This document shows, piece by piece, positions 6,928-14,876 of a stretch of 23,050 nt of DNA. Source of the DNA: a virus; the IMG/VR virus record IMGVR_UViG_3300050821_002697, positions 1-23,050 of that record; one strand, 5' to 3'. Position numbers and translations under genes: made by a program. How positions within the stretch are numbered: position 1 is the first letter of the stretch; every line of letters starts with the position of its first letter. The notes beneath the pieces are model-generated. The model saw only the letters and a list, made by a program, of their open reading frames with translations, did not search any database and had not been told where the DNA came from.

Positions 6928-7329
6928 TTATGCCCTCTTATTTCCGTGTTGATAGGGACGAGTTTTATTGAATTCGTACTTCAATTCGATCATCTTCTCA
7001 AGGTCTATATCTAAAGCTTCGCAAGTATCCTTAATTCTAATGGCACAATCAGCTAATTCAATTGGAATTCCACATGGTTTACCAAATTCTATAGTTGCTT
7101 TGTAATTAGCTGGAAGTGGTCTTGAGGGTTCAATACTAATGTGAGGTTCAGTTTTATATTCGTAGTAAATTTCTGTGGCCCCACGGCCATTACGATACTC
7201 TTCAAGACATTCAGCTAACTCTGAAACCATTAACATAAGAGTGGTAGGTAATCTATCTAATGGGTTTCCCCAACTCTCCCACCAACCCTTCTTTACTGCA
7301 AGATCATGTATCTGTTTTTGTGTAATCAT
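6928..7329 (-). CDS. MazG-like nucleotide pyrophosphohydrolase (second)
   Basis: This 133-residue all-alpha NTP pyrophosphohydrolase resembles the phage MazG family. LMVSELAECLEEYRNG (about 33-48) gives the ExxE(E) helix and GIPIELADCAIRIKDTCEAL (about 86-105) the ExxD helix, ending with KYEFNKTRPYQHGNKRA, a common MazG C-terminus. It differs in layout from the MazG-like protein at 3763..4101, with a long insertion between the two metal helices, so they are probably not recent duplicates. It is the last gene of the long operon that begins at 15103 and it converges on the plus-strand unit. Confidence 0.8.
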   Translation of the reverse strand: MITQKQIHDLAVKKGWWESWGNPLDRLPTTLMLMVSELAECLEEYRNGRGATEIYYEYKTEPHISIEPSRPLPANYKATIEFGKPCGIPIELADCAIRIKDTCEALDIDLEKMIELKYEFNKTRPYQHGNKRA

Positions 7330-7532
7330 TTTCTTTTCTTCAATTTAACTAATTCTTCTTCATATTCTTCAATTCGAAATGTGAAACTATCAATAACTGC
7401 TTGAAGTTCTGTAACTCGTTCATTCCAAATTTTCGTATTAGTAATTGCCTCTTGTAAGGGTTGAAAGGTACGATGTCTTAATATTTCAAGGTCTGAAATA
7501 TGTTTAGTTAATCGATCTTTTCTAGATACCAT
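7326..7532 (-). CDS. Small coiled-coil protein
   Basis: This 68-residue protein is almost wholly helical, with heptad-like spacing of I, L, V from residue 10 on and an acidic/basic end (IEEYEEELVKLKKRK), consistent with a coiled coil. It overlaps the following MazG-like gene by four bases and its upstream neighbour by eleven. Function unknown. Confidence 0.65.
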   Translation of the reverse strand: MVSRKDRLTKHISDLEILRHRTFQPLQEAITNTKIWNERVTELQAVIDSFTFRIEEYEEELVKLKKRK

Positions 7533-7812
7533 TAATTATATCTCTTATTTTTTCCATACTTCCTTCTTTTTGTTGTGGGCCCTTTTGATATGTAGTTTCA
7601 GCTTCTTGAAAGGTTTCCCGAAACCACATCAATGAGTAAATAGAACGATCTTGAATCATTGCAGATGTGAATTCTTTGTTAATAATTTCAAGTTTCTGTT
7701 CAAGTGGAAACGAAAATTTAGCTAAGAAATAGGCATCTCTAAACTTATAAGGTAATCCCGAGTGACTATTTGCTAATTTGACTATTTCAAACGCATCAGA
7801 AGCTACATTCAT
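7522..7812 (-). CDS. Hypothetical protein
   Basis: This 96-residue protein is not recognised. It is soluble, has mixed helices, contains one Trp and no Cys, and has a Gln/Lys-rich stretch near the end (YQKGPQQKEGSMEK). The ATG overlaps the TGA stop of the zinc protein 7809..8000. The coding frame is supported by coupling on both sides rather than by homology. Confidence 0.65.
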   Translation of the reverse strand: MNVASDAFEIVKLANSHSGLPYKFRDAYFLAKFSFPLEQKLEIINKEFTSAMIQDRSIYSLMWFRETFQEAETTYQKGPQQKEGSMEKIRDIINGI

Positions 7813-8000
7813 ATGTTATTTTTTCGTCTGTCAGGAACCTTAGCTTTTCTACGATCAGATTTGGGGGTTCGGCGCTCCCCAATAGTTTTTAGTCTACGAT
7901 CTTCAAACATTCCCGAACCACCACATTTGGGACAGTAAGACTCAACTCCGTTTATTTCAATTTTTCCAGCCTTACAGTTACCGCATGTATATGTATTCAT
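7809..8000 (-). CDS. Small zinc-finger protein
   Basis: This 63-residue protein has two CxxC pairs, YTCGNCKAGK and YCPKCGGSG, the DnaJ/rubredoxin-like zinc ribbon, followed by a strongly basic tail (ERRTPKSDRRKAKVPDRRK). AGGAGATAA precedes the ATG, which follows the TAA stop of the previous gene directly. Nucleic-acid binding is likely from composition; the target is unknown. Confidence 0.7.
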   Translation of the reverse strand: MNTYTCGNCKAGKIEINGVESYCPKCGGSGMFEDRRLKTIGERRTPKSDRRKAKVPDRRKNNI

Positions 8001-8180
8001 TTATCTCCTAACCGCGAATAAATCAAGAGCCATTCCAGACCCATTACATTTACGTCCAGTATTACCGGAAAACACTTGGTGTTTTTGAATGGTAATTCCA
8101 TCCTTTCTTAGACGTTGAGAAAATCCACATACATAACAAATGCCACGATTCATACTTGGAAGTTTTTCAATCTTCTTCAT
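8001..8180 (-). CDS. Small Cys/His protein
   Basis: From the ATG at 8180 it is 59 residues: a basic start (MKKIEKLPSMNRG), then CYVCGFSQRLRKDG, H and GRKCNGSG, which could form one zinc site. A longer frame reaches 8231 but overlaps the nuclease gene by 65 bases. The 8180 start leaves a 14-base overlap, which is normal here. The ribosome site (GAAG) is weak, so coupling is likely. Confidence 0.6.
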   Translation of the reverse strand: MKKIEKLPSMNRGICYVCGFSQRLRKDGITIQKHQVFSGNTGRKCNGSGMALDLFAVRR

Positions 8181-9330
8181 CTTCGGGGGCCGCGTATTCA
8201 AACTTACTCCATTGATCTTCATACATTGCATCCTTTAACTCTGGATGTTTTTTGAGTAATGTCTTCCCGGTCTGGTTGTTGTAGGAGATGACATTTGAGA
8301 GATCGATCTCATTTTCTTCAGCAATCCCCACCAACGTTTTGAGGTTCTCGATCTTCCATGTTTTGTGTTTGTGGAAGTCGTATGTTTTTTCGCCAAGTGT
8401 AACAGGGGTCCCAAATTCTCTAACAAATCCTTGTAGGCTTGCGCGATAGAGTTTAAGGATTGTTTCAAGGTGAATAACACCTGCTGCAACTTTTTGAGCA
8501 TCAGAGTCGTCTGAGATAATTGGAGGGAGTATTGTTCCATGAAACTCCACCAGTTTAGGTAACATTTTTTGGGCGGCATCACAACGTAACGCGAATGGGC
8601 ACCACATACATTGATTTCCAGGCTTAGGTGCAAACTCTGTGTCATTTACCATTTGCTCGGCCTTGGCCTCAATTTGCATTTTGTAATTATGCAATTCATC
8701 TATGGTAAATGATGTACTAACTAACCGGCCATATCTCCATTGAGCCTGCGTAAAAATAATCTTATGTAAGTCAAGGTCAGGTAGAGCCTCAATAACGGAG
8801 ACTCCATAGGCAAGTCCCTGGGGATTGTTTTCAATATTTTCAGTAACTTTTCGTCCTGACTTTCCATCAATAATTTCTCCGATTCCGTCATCGTAAAAGA
8901 CAAAGAATTGGTCAATCTTTGCTTCGAACTGGACAATTACAGATGTACCATCCTTTTTCTTGACTTCGAATTCCCATCGATATGGAGTTTCTGCCGAGTA
9001 AAGATGATCCTTTTTTAAGACAATTTTCTCGATGATTTTTTTCGCGTTTGCCCATTCCTCTGACGCTGAAAGCGGAACCATCGCCGTTGCGAGTTTATTA
9101 GCCTCTTCAATGCCATCGGAAAAGAGAATTTCTTGGAACTTGTGTAATGCATTACCAAGGTCTGCGGCCTCCCCACCTATACGTCCAAGTTTCTCAATGT
9201 TTTCATAGTGATACCAACGTGGACAATCTTCATATCGATCCATACGAGAGTATGACAAGGGAAAATAGCCTTCTTCTTCATTGTGTCTTATACGTGCTTG
9301 TTTTTCAGGATCATATATTTTAAGACTCAT
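8167..9330 (-). CDS. RecB/Cas4-like PD-(D/E)XK nuclease with Fe-S cysteines
   Basis: This 387-residue nuclease belongs to the RecB/AddB/Cas4 group of PD-(D/E)XK enzymes. Visible residues are H63 (GNALHKFQE), D140 (KIDQFF), D155 and K157 (IIDGKSGR), and NNPQGLAYG about 169-176 (QxxxY). Four cysteines, C36 (DRYEDCPRWY) and C241, C244, C250 (CMWCPFALRC), are arranged as in AddB and Cas4, where they hold a 4Fe-4S cluster. Beside an ERF-type annealing protein it should act as the exonuclease of a phage recombination pair, by analogy with lambda Exo/Bet. The ATG at 9330 gives an 11-base overlap; an upstream start to 9384 would overlap more. Confidence 0.88.
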   Translation of the reverse strand: MSLKIYDPEKQARIRHNEEEGYFPLSYSRMDRYEDCPRWYHYENIEKLGRIGGEAADLGNALHKFQEILFSDGIEEANKLATAMVPLSASEEWANAKKIIEKIVLKKDHLYSAETPYRWEFEVKKKDGTSVIVQFEAKIDQFFVFYDDGIGEIIDGKSGRKVTENIENNPQGLAYGVSVIEALPDLDLHKIIFTQAQWRYGRLVSTSFTIDELHNYKMQIEAKAEQMVNDTEFAPKPGNQCMWCPFALRCDAAQKMLPKLVEFHGTILPPIISDDSDAQKVAAGVIHLETILKLYRASLQGFVREFGTPVTLGEKTYDFHKHKTWKIENLKTLVGIAEENEIDLSNVISYNNQTGKTLLKKHPELKDAMYEDQWSKFEYAAPEDEED

Positions 9331-9697
9331 CTTCCATAACCTTAAGGATTCCAGGTTTACGTACAAATGTGGCCCGACGTGCAATTGAAGCTTGTACGTA
9401 ATTAACCTCTATTAATCCGGCTGCGGCCATCGCTGTGAGTACAGCCATGTATTGCGGCCAAGTACATTCTTTATACATGTAAAAATGGAAATGGCCTGCT
9501 GAACTTGATGGAATCAACTCACATGGAAAATCCAAATCAAGAATTGGCATGTGAACCCCTTCAACATCAACACCTTGAAGTTCCGAAGAAACTAAATTAG
9601 ATTCTTGTTCTGTACTTTCAACGCGGCCATCCTCTTTAACTGGCGTAATATCAGAAGGTGCAAGGGAATCTGCCTTATAAAATTTATGCTTTTTCAC
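9320..9697 (-). CDS. Hypothetical protein between ERF and nuclease
   Basis: This 125-residue protein has a variable acidic first third (VKEDGRVESTEQESN) and a conserved-looking core: ILDLDFPCELIPSSSAGHFHFYMY, then TWPQYMAVLTAMAAAGLIEVNYV and RRATFVRKPG. The SSSAGHFHFYM stretch resembles a motif seen in phage proteins next to recombination genes, but I cannot assign a function. It sits between the ERF and RecB-like genes with 14- and 11-base overlaps, suggesting a recombination or replication role. Confidence 0.75.
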   Translation of the reverse strand: MKKHKFYKADSLAPSDITPVKEDGRVESTEQESNLVSSELQGVDVEGVHMPILDLDFPCELIPSSSAGHFHFYMYKECTWPQYMAVLTAMAAAGLIEVNYVQASIARRATFVRKPGILKVMEDES

Positions 9698-10556
9698 TTA
9701 TTCTCCCATCCATAATTACTGCAAGTTGTGCAGCTTGCAGATGTGGACAATCTTCACCACAGACTTCGTGATGTGAAGCGGCAATTTGACCGAATACCCA
9801 ATTAACTGCGGAACCAGCTTCGGCCATTTCTGGCTTCAACTTTCCACTCTTATTCATATTGTCCCAAAGTCCCACTAATGGCACAATTTTTCCACGGAAC
9901 CACTTTGAAGATGGGGGCAATTGTTCACCAAACCAAACTAGGGCATCGACTTGGGCTTTTTGATCGTGGGCAGGCCCATCATCTTTTTTAGCCGCGACAG
10001 ACGAAACTGTTTCTTTTTCAGCCGGTTTCTGAACCTCTTGGGTTGCTGTTGGCGTTCCATTATTAGTCTCCGTTGGTTTATTTACTTGTGGCTTTGCGGG
10101 TTCGGTATCAATTGCATCAGGGTCATCTTTGTCGCCAACCTTGAAAAGTTTCATAAGAAAATATTTCTCAGCGGATGTTCCAGATTTTTGAACACCTTTA
10201 TCTCCGGTATCCTGACCCTCTCCAATCCAAGAAGCTTCAAAAAACTCCGCTGTATTATCGCCATTTACTACCATGAAATTAAATTTCAATACGGCATGGC
10301 GACCTTGTTTACCACTATTAGTTGTATAGGTTTCAAATCTCAGTAGTTCTTCCCCACTTGGAACAATAACTACATTTCGTGATGTTAATTCGTGACGTAG
10401 ATGCCCCAACATCATGCCATGAGAAATGAACCTATAGCCGCCCATTTCTTTTGGTGCTGTACTGTCTTTTTGAACGAGGCCCAACGCTTCGGTTATATCA
10501 GATATCTTCTGATATAAATTAGGGATAGTTGAACTACCCGGTTTTACGGCTGCCAT
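9684..10556 (-). CDS. ERF-family single-strand annealing protein
   Basis: ERF-superfamily proteins anneal complementary ssDNA in phage recombination. The N-terminal half (about 10-150) has the family order: LYQKISDITEALG, GGYRFISHGMMLGHLRHEL, FEASWIGEGQDTGDKGVQKSGTSAEKYFLMKLF. The last segment is the ERF hallmark. A Pro/Thr/Lys-rich linker (about 160-205) leads to a C-terminal domain with HHEVCGEDCPHL, a likely zinc site. The ATG at 10556 has AAGGAG nine bases upstream. A GTG at 10619 with GGAGG ten bases upstream would add 21 residues. The leader before it is unusually long and structured (10598-10784). Confidence 0.9.
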   Translation of the reverse strand: MAAVKPGSSTIPNLYQKISDITEALGLVQKDSTAPKEMGGYRFISHGMMLGHLRHELTSRNVVIVPSGEELLRFETYTTNSGKQGRHAVLKFNFMVVNGDNTAEFFEASWIGEGQDTGDKGVQKSGTSAEKYFLMKLFKVGDKDDPDAIDTEPAKPQVNKPTETNNGTPTATQEVQKPAEKETVSSVAAKKDDGPAHDQKAQVDALVWFGEQLPPSSKWFRGKIVPLVGLWDNMNKSGKLKPEMAEAGSAVNWVFGQIAASHHEVCGEDCPHLQAAQLAVIMDGRISEKA

Positions 10557-10597
10557 GTTAATTAACTCCTTCAGATTATATTTTTGCATTTTAGTGT

Positions 10598-10784
10598 GTG
10601 GCGCTAACCCCATTGCCACTCTCTACACCCCTCCATAAATAAAACTCACTATAGATAAACCACCATGAGTTTTCGCATTTGTGTAGATTCACGAAATTTA
10701 GTGGGGGCCACCTAAACGCTTTCGCGCTCCCAAGGCAGATGGCCCCCGAACGAAGGAGTCGGCAGCGCCGGATAGCCTGCCGAC
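10598..10784 (-). ncRNA. Structured leader RNA upstream of the ERF gene (candidate)
   Basis: This is the only long gap in the 6.9-15.1 kb operon. In the minus-strand RNA four elements follow one another. (1) Hairpin 10784-10777/10765-10758, eight GC-rich pairs. (2) Compound hairpin 10747-10740/10710-10703 (eight pairs, GGGGGCCA), then a four-base bulge, three pairs (10735-10733/10713-10711), a 6x3 internal loop and CGC-GAAA-GCG (10726-10717), a GNRA tetraloop. (3) Helix 10687-10681/10628-10622 enclosing AAAACTCA/TGAGTTTT (10673-10666/10648-10641). (4) Hairpin 10619-10615/10602-10598. The GAAA loop indicates minus-strand sense. It could be a riboswitch, protein-binding leader or processing site. 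It does not fit the twister pattern seen elsewhere, and no known class is recognised. Confidence 0.6.
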
Positions 10785-10794
10785 ATAGATGTTA

Positions 10795-11013
10795 TCAGAC
10801 TGGAAATTTATCCAACTCAGCTTTTGTATATTTCTTCAGGATTCCACGTTTTTCTAAACGTTTCAATAATTGAAACAGACCACATTGACATCTTGCCAAA
10901 TTTGGGGACCATGAATCCAAACTACAATTTCCATGATGTGTTGCATGTGTTGCAAGTCTACGAATATCTTCAACATCAACATTAAAGCCATCCTCTATGT
11001 TAAGAATAGTCAC
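10795..11013 (-). CDS. Small His/Cys protein
   Basis: This 72-residue protein is not recognised. HATHHGNCSLDSWSPNLARCQCGLFQLL contains H, C, C, C that could form a zinc site; the remainder is helical and basic (LLKRLEKRGILKKYTKAELDKF). It is coupled to 11010..11225 by an ATGA-type overlap and is the last gene before the structured ERF leader. Confidence 0.65.
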   Translation of the reverse strand: MTILNIEDGFNVDVEDIRRLATHATHHGNCSLDSWSPNLARCQCGLFQLLKRLEKRGILKKYTKAELDKFPV

Positions 11014-11225
11014 GGATGTTGTCTCATGGTAAATGTATTGTTATCTAGTGCATCTTGAGCCAACATAAACGTTGAATAATATTCTTGACTTAAACGACTA
11101 TATGGGCCATCAATCAAACACCATTGACCAATGTAATATCCTGCGGCTGAATGTTGAACTTCTACGGGAAGATCACGGCCACAATCTGCACATTTTTCAT
11201 CTGTCCATGATGGTAGTTTAACCAT
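11010..11225 (-). CDS. Small Cys-containing protein
   Basis: This 71-residue protein opens with a Cys pair (KCADCGRDLPVEVQ), then AGYYIGQWCLIDGPYSRLSQEYY, a layout familiar from small uncharacterised phage zinc-type proteins. Only three cysteines are visible, so zinc binding is uncertain. It overlaps both neighbours (8 bases upstream, 4 downstream). Confidence 0.65.
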   Translation of the reverse strand: MVKLPSWTDEKCADCGRDLPVEVQHSAAGYYIGQWCLIDGPYSRLSQEYYSTFMLAQDALDNNTFTMRQHP

Positions 11226-11427
11226 CTAATTCTCCTTTAAATTCATGTTCCATACTCATGATAATATCGTCTTCTAATGTGAGAACCCACGTTCCTACTG
11301 GAAGAGTTTTGGCAGTTCCATTAGGAAAATGAATAATCGTTTCTTCACTAACCTGCCAAATCTTACTACCAGGGAATTGTTTAGCTCTCTCATATAGAAC
11401 GTTTAGCAGTTTTGAATCATCTATCAT
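11218..11427 (-). CDS. Hypothetical protein
   Basis: From the ATG at 11427 it is 69 residues with a beta-rich pattern (KIWQVSEETIIHFPNGTAKTL then GTWVLTLEDDIIMSME). This start overlaps the LexA-like gene by 11 bases; a longer reading to 11505 would overlap it by 89. Function unknown. Confidence 0.65.
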   Translation of the reverse strand: MIDDSKLLNVLYERAKQFPGSKIWQVSEETIIHFPNGTAKTLPVGTWVLTLEDDIIMSMEHEFKGELDG

Positions 11428-11950
11428 CGTAGAGGATTGATTCGATAGTTTGTTTTTGAACGGGTTGGGCCCACCCTGTTCCCCCACAACACGAACATAT
11501 TTCACTCAACTCTTTTACTACTTCGATATTTCTATTCATTCCTTGTCGATCTTTCATTCGTATTTTGCCTTGTCTTAAAAGGGTAGTTATATGATTATGT
11601 ATAGTTGAAGTTGATCTAATTCCTGTAGCTTCCCCTATCTCTCTTAAAGAAGGATATATTCTTTTTTTGTCAGATTCCCGAAGATAGGACATTATCTTGT
11701 TGCGAGTTCTAACGCCTCTATCTTGTTCTGGAATTTGACTTGAGGTAGGTTCGTAGAATAGTCGAATAGTCCATACTTGAAGTGTGACGATCCAAGCTGC
11801 GCTTAGGCTACTATGACAGTTAGAACATCCAAGTAATAGTTTTTGTTTATATATTTTAGGGTTTTCGGGTGGTAAAATTAATATATAGTGTTTACAATTT
11901 GGACAGATATACTTATTATCCATCCCTCTCTGTCTTATTTGACTATCCAT
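11417..11950 (-). CDS. LexA-like winged-helix protein with zinc knuckles, no peptidase domain
   Basis: This 177-residue protein combines an N-terminal zinc ribbon (YICPNCKHY ... LGCSNCHSS) with a LexA-type N-terminal DNA-binding domain in its middle (about 85-150: IYPSLREIGEATGIRSTSTI, then LLRQGKIRM). It ends with SCCGGTGW. The LexA Ser/Lys autoprotease domain is absent, so it cannot be inactivated by RecA-stimulated self-cleavage. A phage transcription regulator is likely; its operators are unknown. The ATG at 11950 has GGAG about six bases upstream and overlaps 11943..12281 by eight bases. Confidence 0.78.
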   Translation of the reverse strand: MDSQIRQRGMDNKYICPNCKHYILILPPENPKIYKQKLLLGCSNCHSSLSAAWIVTLQVWTIRLFYEPTSSQIPEQDRGVRTRNKIMSYLRESDKKRIYPSLREIGEATGIRSTSTIHNHITTLLRQGKIRMKDRQGMNRNIEVVKELSEICSCCGGTGWAQPVQKQTIESILYDDR

Positions 11951-12281
11951 TTTTTCTCCAAACCATACACTCGGCAAAATCTTGAGCATCAGGAAACCAG
12001 ACTGGTTCTGATTTAAAGCCGCGTCGGGCCGATATATCTCGCATGATATTTGACGGTGTAGGTATTACTATCCGATCGTACTTTTGCATCCATCCATCGA
12101 TTAGACGACTTACGTGACCCTTACCGCGATCATTTGAAATAACAAGGCTGAGAATTACACTATTATCTTCTTTTTTCTCAGTATAGTAACCTTCAAGGGG
12201 CCACTCAAGTTTCAAAGCCCAATCTGGTAATGGGCCATCGATAAATTGATCGAAAAAATCAATTTCTCTATCATCAATCAT
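11943..12281 (-). CDS. GNAT-like protein
   Basis: This 112-residue protein contains SNDRGKGHVSRLIDGWMQKYD followed by IVIPTPSNIMRDISARRGFKSEP. This is like motif A (RGxGxxxxL) and the motif B end (..xRRGF) of GNAT N-acyltransferases, which use acyl-CoA. The protein is short for the fold (usually about 140 or more), so it may be a reduced or non-catalytic member. It lies between the SNF2 helicase and the LexA-like protein. Ribosome site GGTGAC is weak. Confidence 0.6.
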   Translation of the reverse strand: MIDDREIDFFDQFIDGPLPDWALKLEWPLEGYYTEKKEDNSVILSLVISNDRGKGHVSRLIDGWMQKYDRIVIPTPSNIMRDISARRGFKSEPVWFPDAQDFAECMVWRKNG

Positions 12282-12332
12282 TTAGTCACCCAATAAAGCA
12301 GTAATTTGATCTTATTGACGACCAGAGAGGGA

Positions 12333-14876
12333 TTACTCCCCCTCTGTATCGCCATTCTCGTCCTCATTCTTTTCTTTGATTTGCGCTTCGATTATTGCAG
12401 CGTCACGCAACATCTTTGCGGCCAGTTCTGTGATAAGTGCTGTCTCATCAACATCTGCACCTTGAGTTGCTGCGGTTACTCGTTCACGTTTCGAATCAAT
12501 TAATGCTGAGATGTATGTATCGATTGTTCTCTCTGCAATGAGATAGTAAATCGATGCACCATGTAGATCGTTTACGCGGCCCCAAATTCGATCCTCTGCT
12601 TGATCGTGAATGGCCGGGGTCCAACCTAGTTCAAGGAAAGCCATGTGATTCGCAGCGGTTAATGTGATTCCAATTCCACCCGCTGTAAGCATGGCGATCA
12701 TCAAACGAACTTGCGGATTGTTTTGGAATAGATCGACGTTGGCTTGTCGCTTATCTTCATCTTGACCGCCGATAATTCTTGCCGAGTCTGGAAACGCTTC
12801 GCAGAGATCAGCGTGAACATCTCGGTGATCGACATAGATAACAAGCTTTTGATCGTCGGTTTCATCCATGAAACGATTGATCCAGTTGATACATTCTTTG
12901 AGTTTTCCGCGAGCGCAGAGCCACTTTAGTTTGTTGATACGAACTAACGCTTCGGCTCGTGCCGCACGAGAAACTCTTCCATCGGGGTCATCCATATCCT
13001 TGACGTTTTCTCTCAACCATTGCAAGAAATTGTTGGTTGCGAAATTGTATTCTTTGCGGTTAGAGAGATCGAGAAATGTTGCGGTACGAATCTTTGGCGG
13101 TAGCTGTCCTAGAACACCTGGAATAAACTCATACTCTTTTTCTCGGAGTACCCTATCCCATTGTTCACGCGGAACCCATGTGGTATTTAGGATATCTTGA
13201 CTAACATTTTTGAGTGGAACAACACGCATTCCCGGCGTAAGAACCATGTCCTCTTTTTCGCGTCGCAGATAACCCTTTTCACGCAACTTAAGATTCAATT
13301 CTTTCAGTCTTTGTGAGCTACGTCCTGCGTACATATTCTCAAACCGGGCCATTCCACCAAACTGATCGAGAACTCCCAACGCTTCAAGTTGAGCCGTAAA
13401 CTCTTCCGGCCTATTAAGAACCGGAGAACCGGACATCATTATCCGCATTGGAACGGGGAATCGCCAATGTTCCATTGCCAACTTACGAACGTTATATCTG
13501 CGGCCCGAAAACAATTCAAGTGCAGCAGATGTTCTTTGTGCTTTCCAGTTTTTGTATTGATGAGATTCATCAGCAATTACTGAAAACCATTTCTTTGCTA
13601 GTAGCATTATATAGAGCGGAGCGGGTTCCCATTCGTAAGTCTCTTTGTTGTATTCCTTTCGGATCAACTGAGGATTACAGATTACGAAGTTTCCCCATAT
13701 TGGTTGAATCGAAAGACCGCGAAGAATCTGAACCTTGTAATCAAGTCCATCGAGCCAGTAATTAATTTCACGGGCCCAATTTATCTTGACTGCGGCAGGG
13801 CACATAATCAAACAATGCAAATCCCCTCTTTTAAGTTTGGGATTGCGAATCATCTCTTGTTCCCACGCTTCATTTACCGCCATTAAACCTTCAACTGTTT
13901 TGCCCATTCCCATTGGATCGGAAACCATAACTCCGGTTCCATATCGACCCGCAGAGATACGCGACTCTTCTGTAACGCTCAAAATGTATTCCACACCTGC
14001 AATCTGGAAAGGAAACGGTTGTTTTCCATTTCCATATTCGTAAGCGGGTTTCCATTCTGTTGAATGCGCTGCGCTCATTCTGACCATTGTTTCCGAACGA
14101 GTCATAATGAATTGAATTCTTTCGGCTACTCCATCCTTGATTGTCCACGGAGTTTTCTCTTCTTCTCCAAATGTCCATCTTGCAGGGTCATAACCGAAAC
14201 GCTTGCCATTGATCGCATCAACCAAATACTTCATTAGTGATTCGATTGAAGGAGCATCACCCGGTATGATCCAATGTGGTTCATCTAATCGAGAATCCAC
14301 ACGAGAACCATCGTGATACTGGCGACCGACTATGTTTGAAATTCCACGTCTTACTTGAACGAATTCATCTTTCAAAAGATATCGGAAACGAACGATAAAT
14401 CCCATTGATCGATCATCGCACCAAATTTCTTTTATAGGCTTGGGAGCCTCATGAACGATTTTTTCAAGTTCGGGCCGTGGAAGTTCTACCGCATCTATGC
14501 CCATTGCGGACAAAACATTTCTGTACTTTGTGGTACACATTAACCACATAGCCATTCTCTGTTTTTCTGTCCACTTTCTTTCACCTAAAGCTGCCATACC
14601 AATCAAAAACGGATCAGGTTCGTCAGCCTCAAGAGAATTTTGAGCAAGTTTACCGATTGCCGTAAATAGGGGCGATGGCCCCTCATAAGGCTTTTCAGGT
14701 TCAGGGTCGGGTTCCTGAATGTGATACGGATCGCGCCCGATTTCGAAATAAGCCTTAATTGCATCCTGTTCCTCAGCGATTGAGGAATTAACTTCTTGAT
14801 ATGCTTTCGCATATTCAGTTGTTATTCGAAGCAACTCAGCCATTTCTTTCTGCTCTTGGTTTAGTTCATCTGCCAT
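12333..14876 (-). CDS. SNF2-type DNA helicase/translocase
   Basis: This 847-residue superfamily 2 ATPase is of SNF2/SMARCAL1-like type. The first roughly 280 residues are phage-specific, acidic and Pro-rich near 55-70. The ATPase core then shows the Q motif PFPFQIAGVEYIL (287-299), Walker A DPMGMGKT (320-327), DESH (436-439), motif III MSGSP (481-485), TAGGIGITLTAAN (731-743) and motif VI DQAEDRIWGRV (758-768), where family members have QxxxRxxR. Such enzymes translocate on dsDNA, anneal or remodel forks. The preceding gene encodes a SWIM zinc protein and overlaps it by 16 bases. GGTGAGAG lies upstream of the ATG. Confidence 0.9.
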   Translation of the reverse strand: MADELNQEQKEMAELLRITTEYAKAYQEVNSSIAEEQDAIKAYFEIGRDPYHIQEPDPEPEKPYEGPSPLFTAIGKLAQNSLEADEPDPFLIGMAALGERKWTEKQRMAMWLMCTTKYRNVLSAMGIDAVELPRPELEKIVHEAPKPIKEIWCDDRSMGFIVRFRYLLKDEFVQVRRGISNIVGRQYHDGSRVDSRLDEPHWIIPGDAPSIESLMKYLVDAINGKRFGYDPARWTFGEEEKTPWTIKDGVAERIQFIMTRSETMVRMSAAHSTEWKPAYEYGNGKQPFPFQIAGVEYILSVTEESRISAGRYGTGVMVSDPMGMGKTVEGLMAVNEAWEQEMIRNPKLKRGDLHCLIMCPAAVKINWAREINYWLDGLDYKVQILRGLSIQPIWGNFVICNPQLIRKEYNKETYEWEPAPLYIMLLAKKWFSVIADESHQYKNWKAQRTSAALELFSGRRYNVRKLAMEHWRFPVPMRIMMSGSPVLNRPEEFTAQLEALGVLDQFGGMARFENMYAGRSSQRLKELNLKLREKGYLRREKEDMVLTPGMRVVPLKNVSQDILNTTWVPREQWDRVLREKEYEFIPGVLGQLPPKIRTATFLDLSNRKEYNFATNNFLQWLRENVKDMDDPDGRVSRAARAEALVRINKLKWLCARGKLKECINWINRFMDETDDQKLVIYVDHRDVHADLCEAFPDSARIIGGQDEDKRQANVDLFQNNPQVRLMIAMLTAGGIGITLTAANHMAFLELGWTPAIHDQAEDRIWGRVNDLHGASIYYLIAERTIDTYISALIDSKRERVTAATQGADVDETALITELAAKMLRDAAIIEAQIKEKNEDENGDTEGE

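Noticed and set aside
9951-10346. Plus-strand 131-codon open frame inside the ERF gene, and other long plus-strand frames within dnaB (5738-6112) and the SNF2 gene
   Set aside because: They lie opposite well-supported genes, have no ribosome sites and unnatural composition (runs of F, R, C); shadows of the true frames.
10574-10579. TATAAT before the ERF gene as a promoter -10
   Set aside because: No -35 at 16-18 bases, and transcription would start within the ribosome binding site.
10726-10736. TCCCAAGG on the plus strand as a ribozyme loop
   Set aside because: Flanking bases do not form a P4 stem and there is no GA-GGGA partner.
12333-12349. ACAGAGGGGGAG at the end of the SNF2 gene as another ribozyme
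   Set aside because: No P1 with a following UAAUGU/UAAUGC and no NNNNAAGY hairpin before the next gene.
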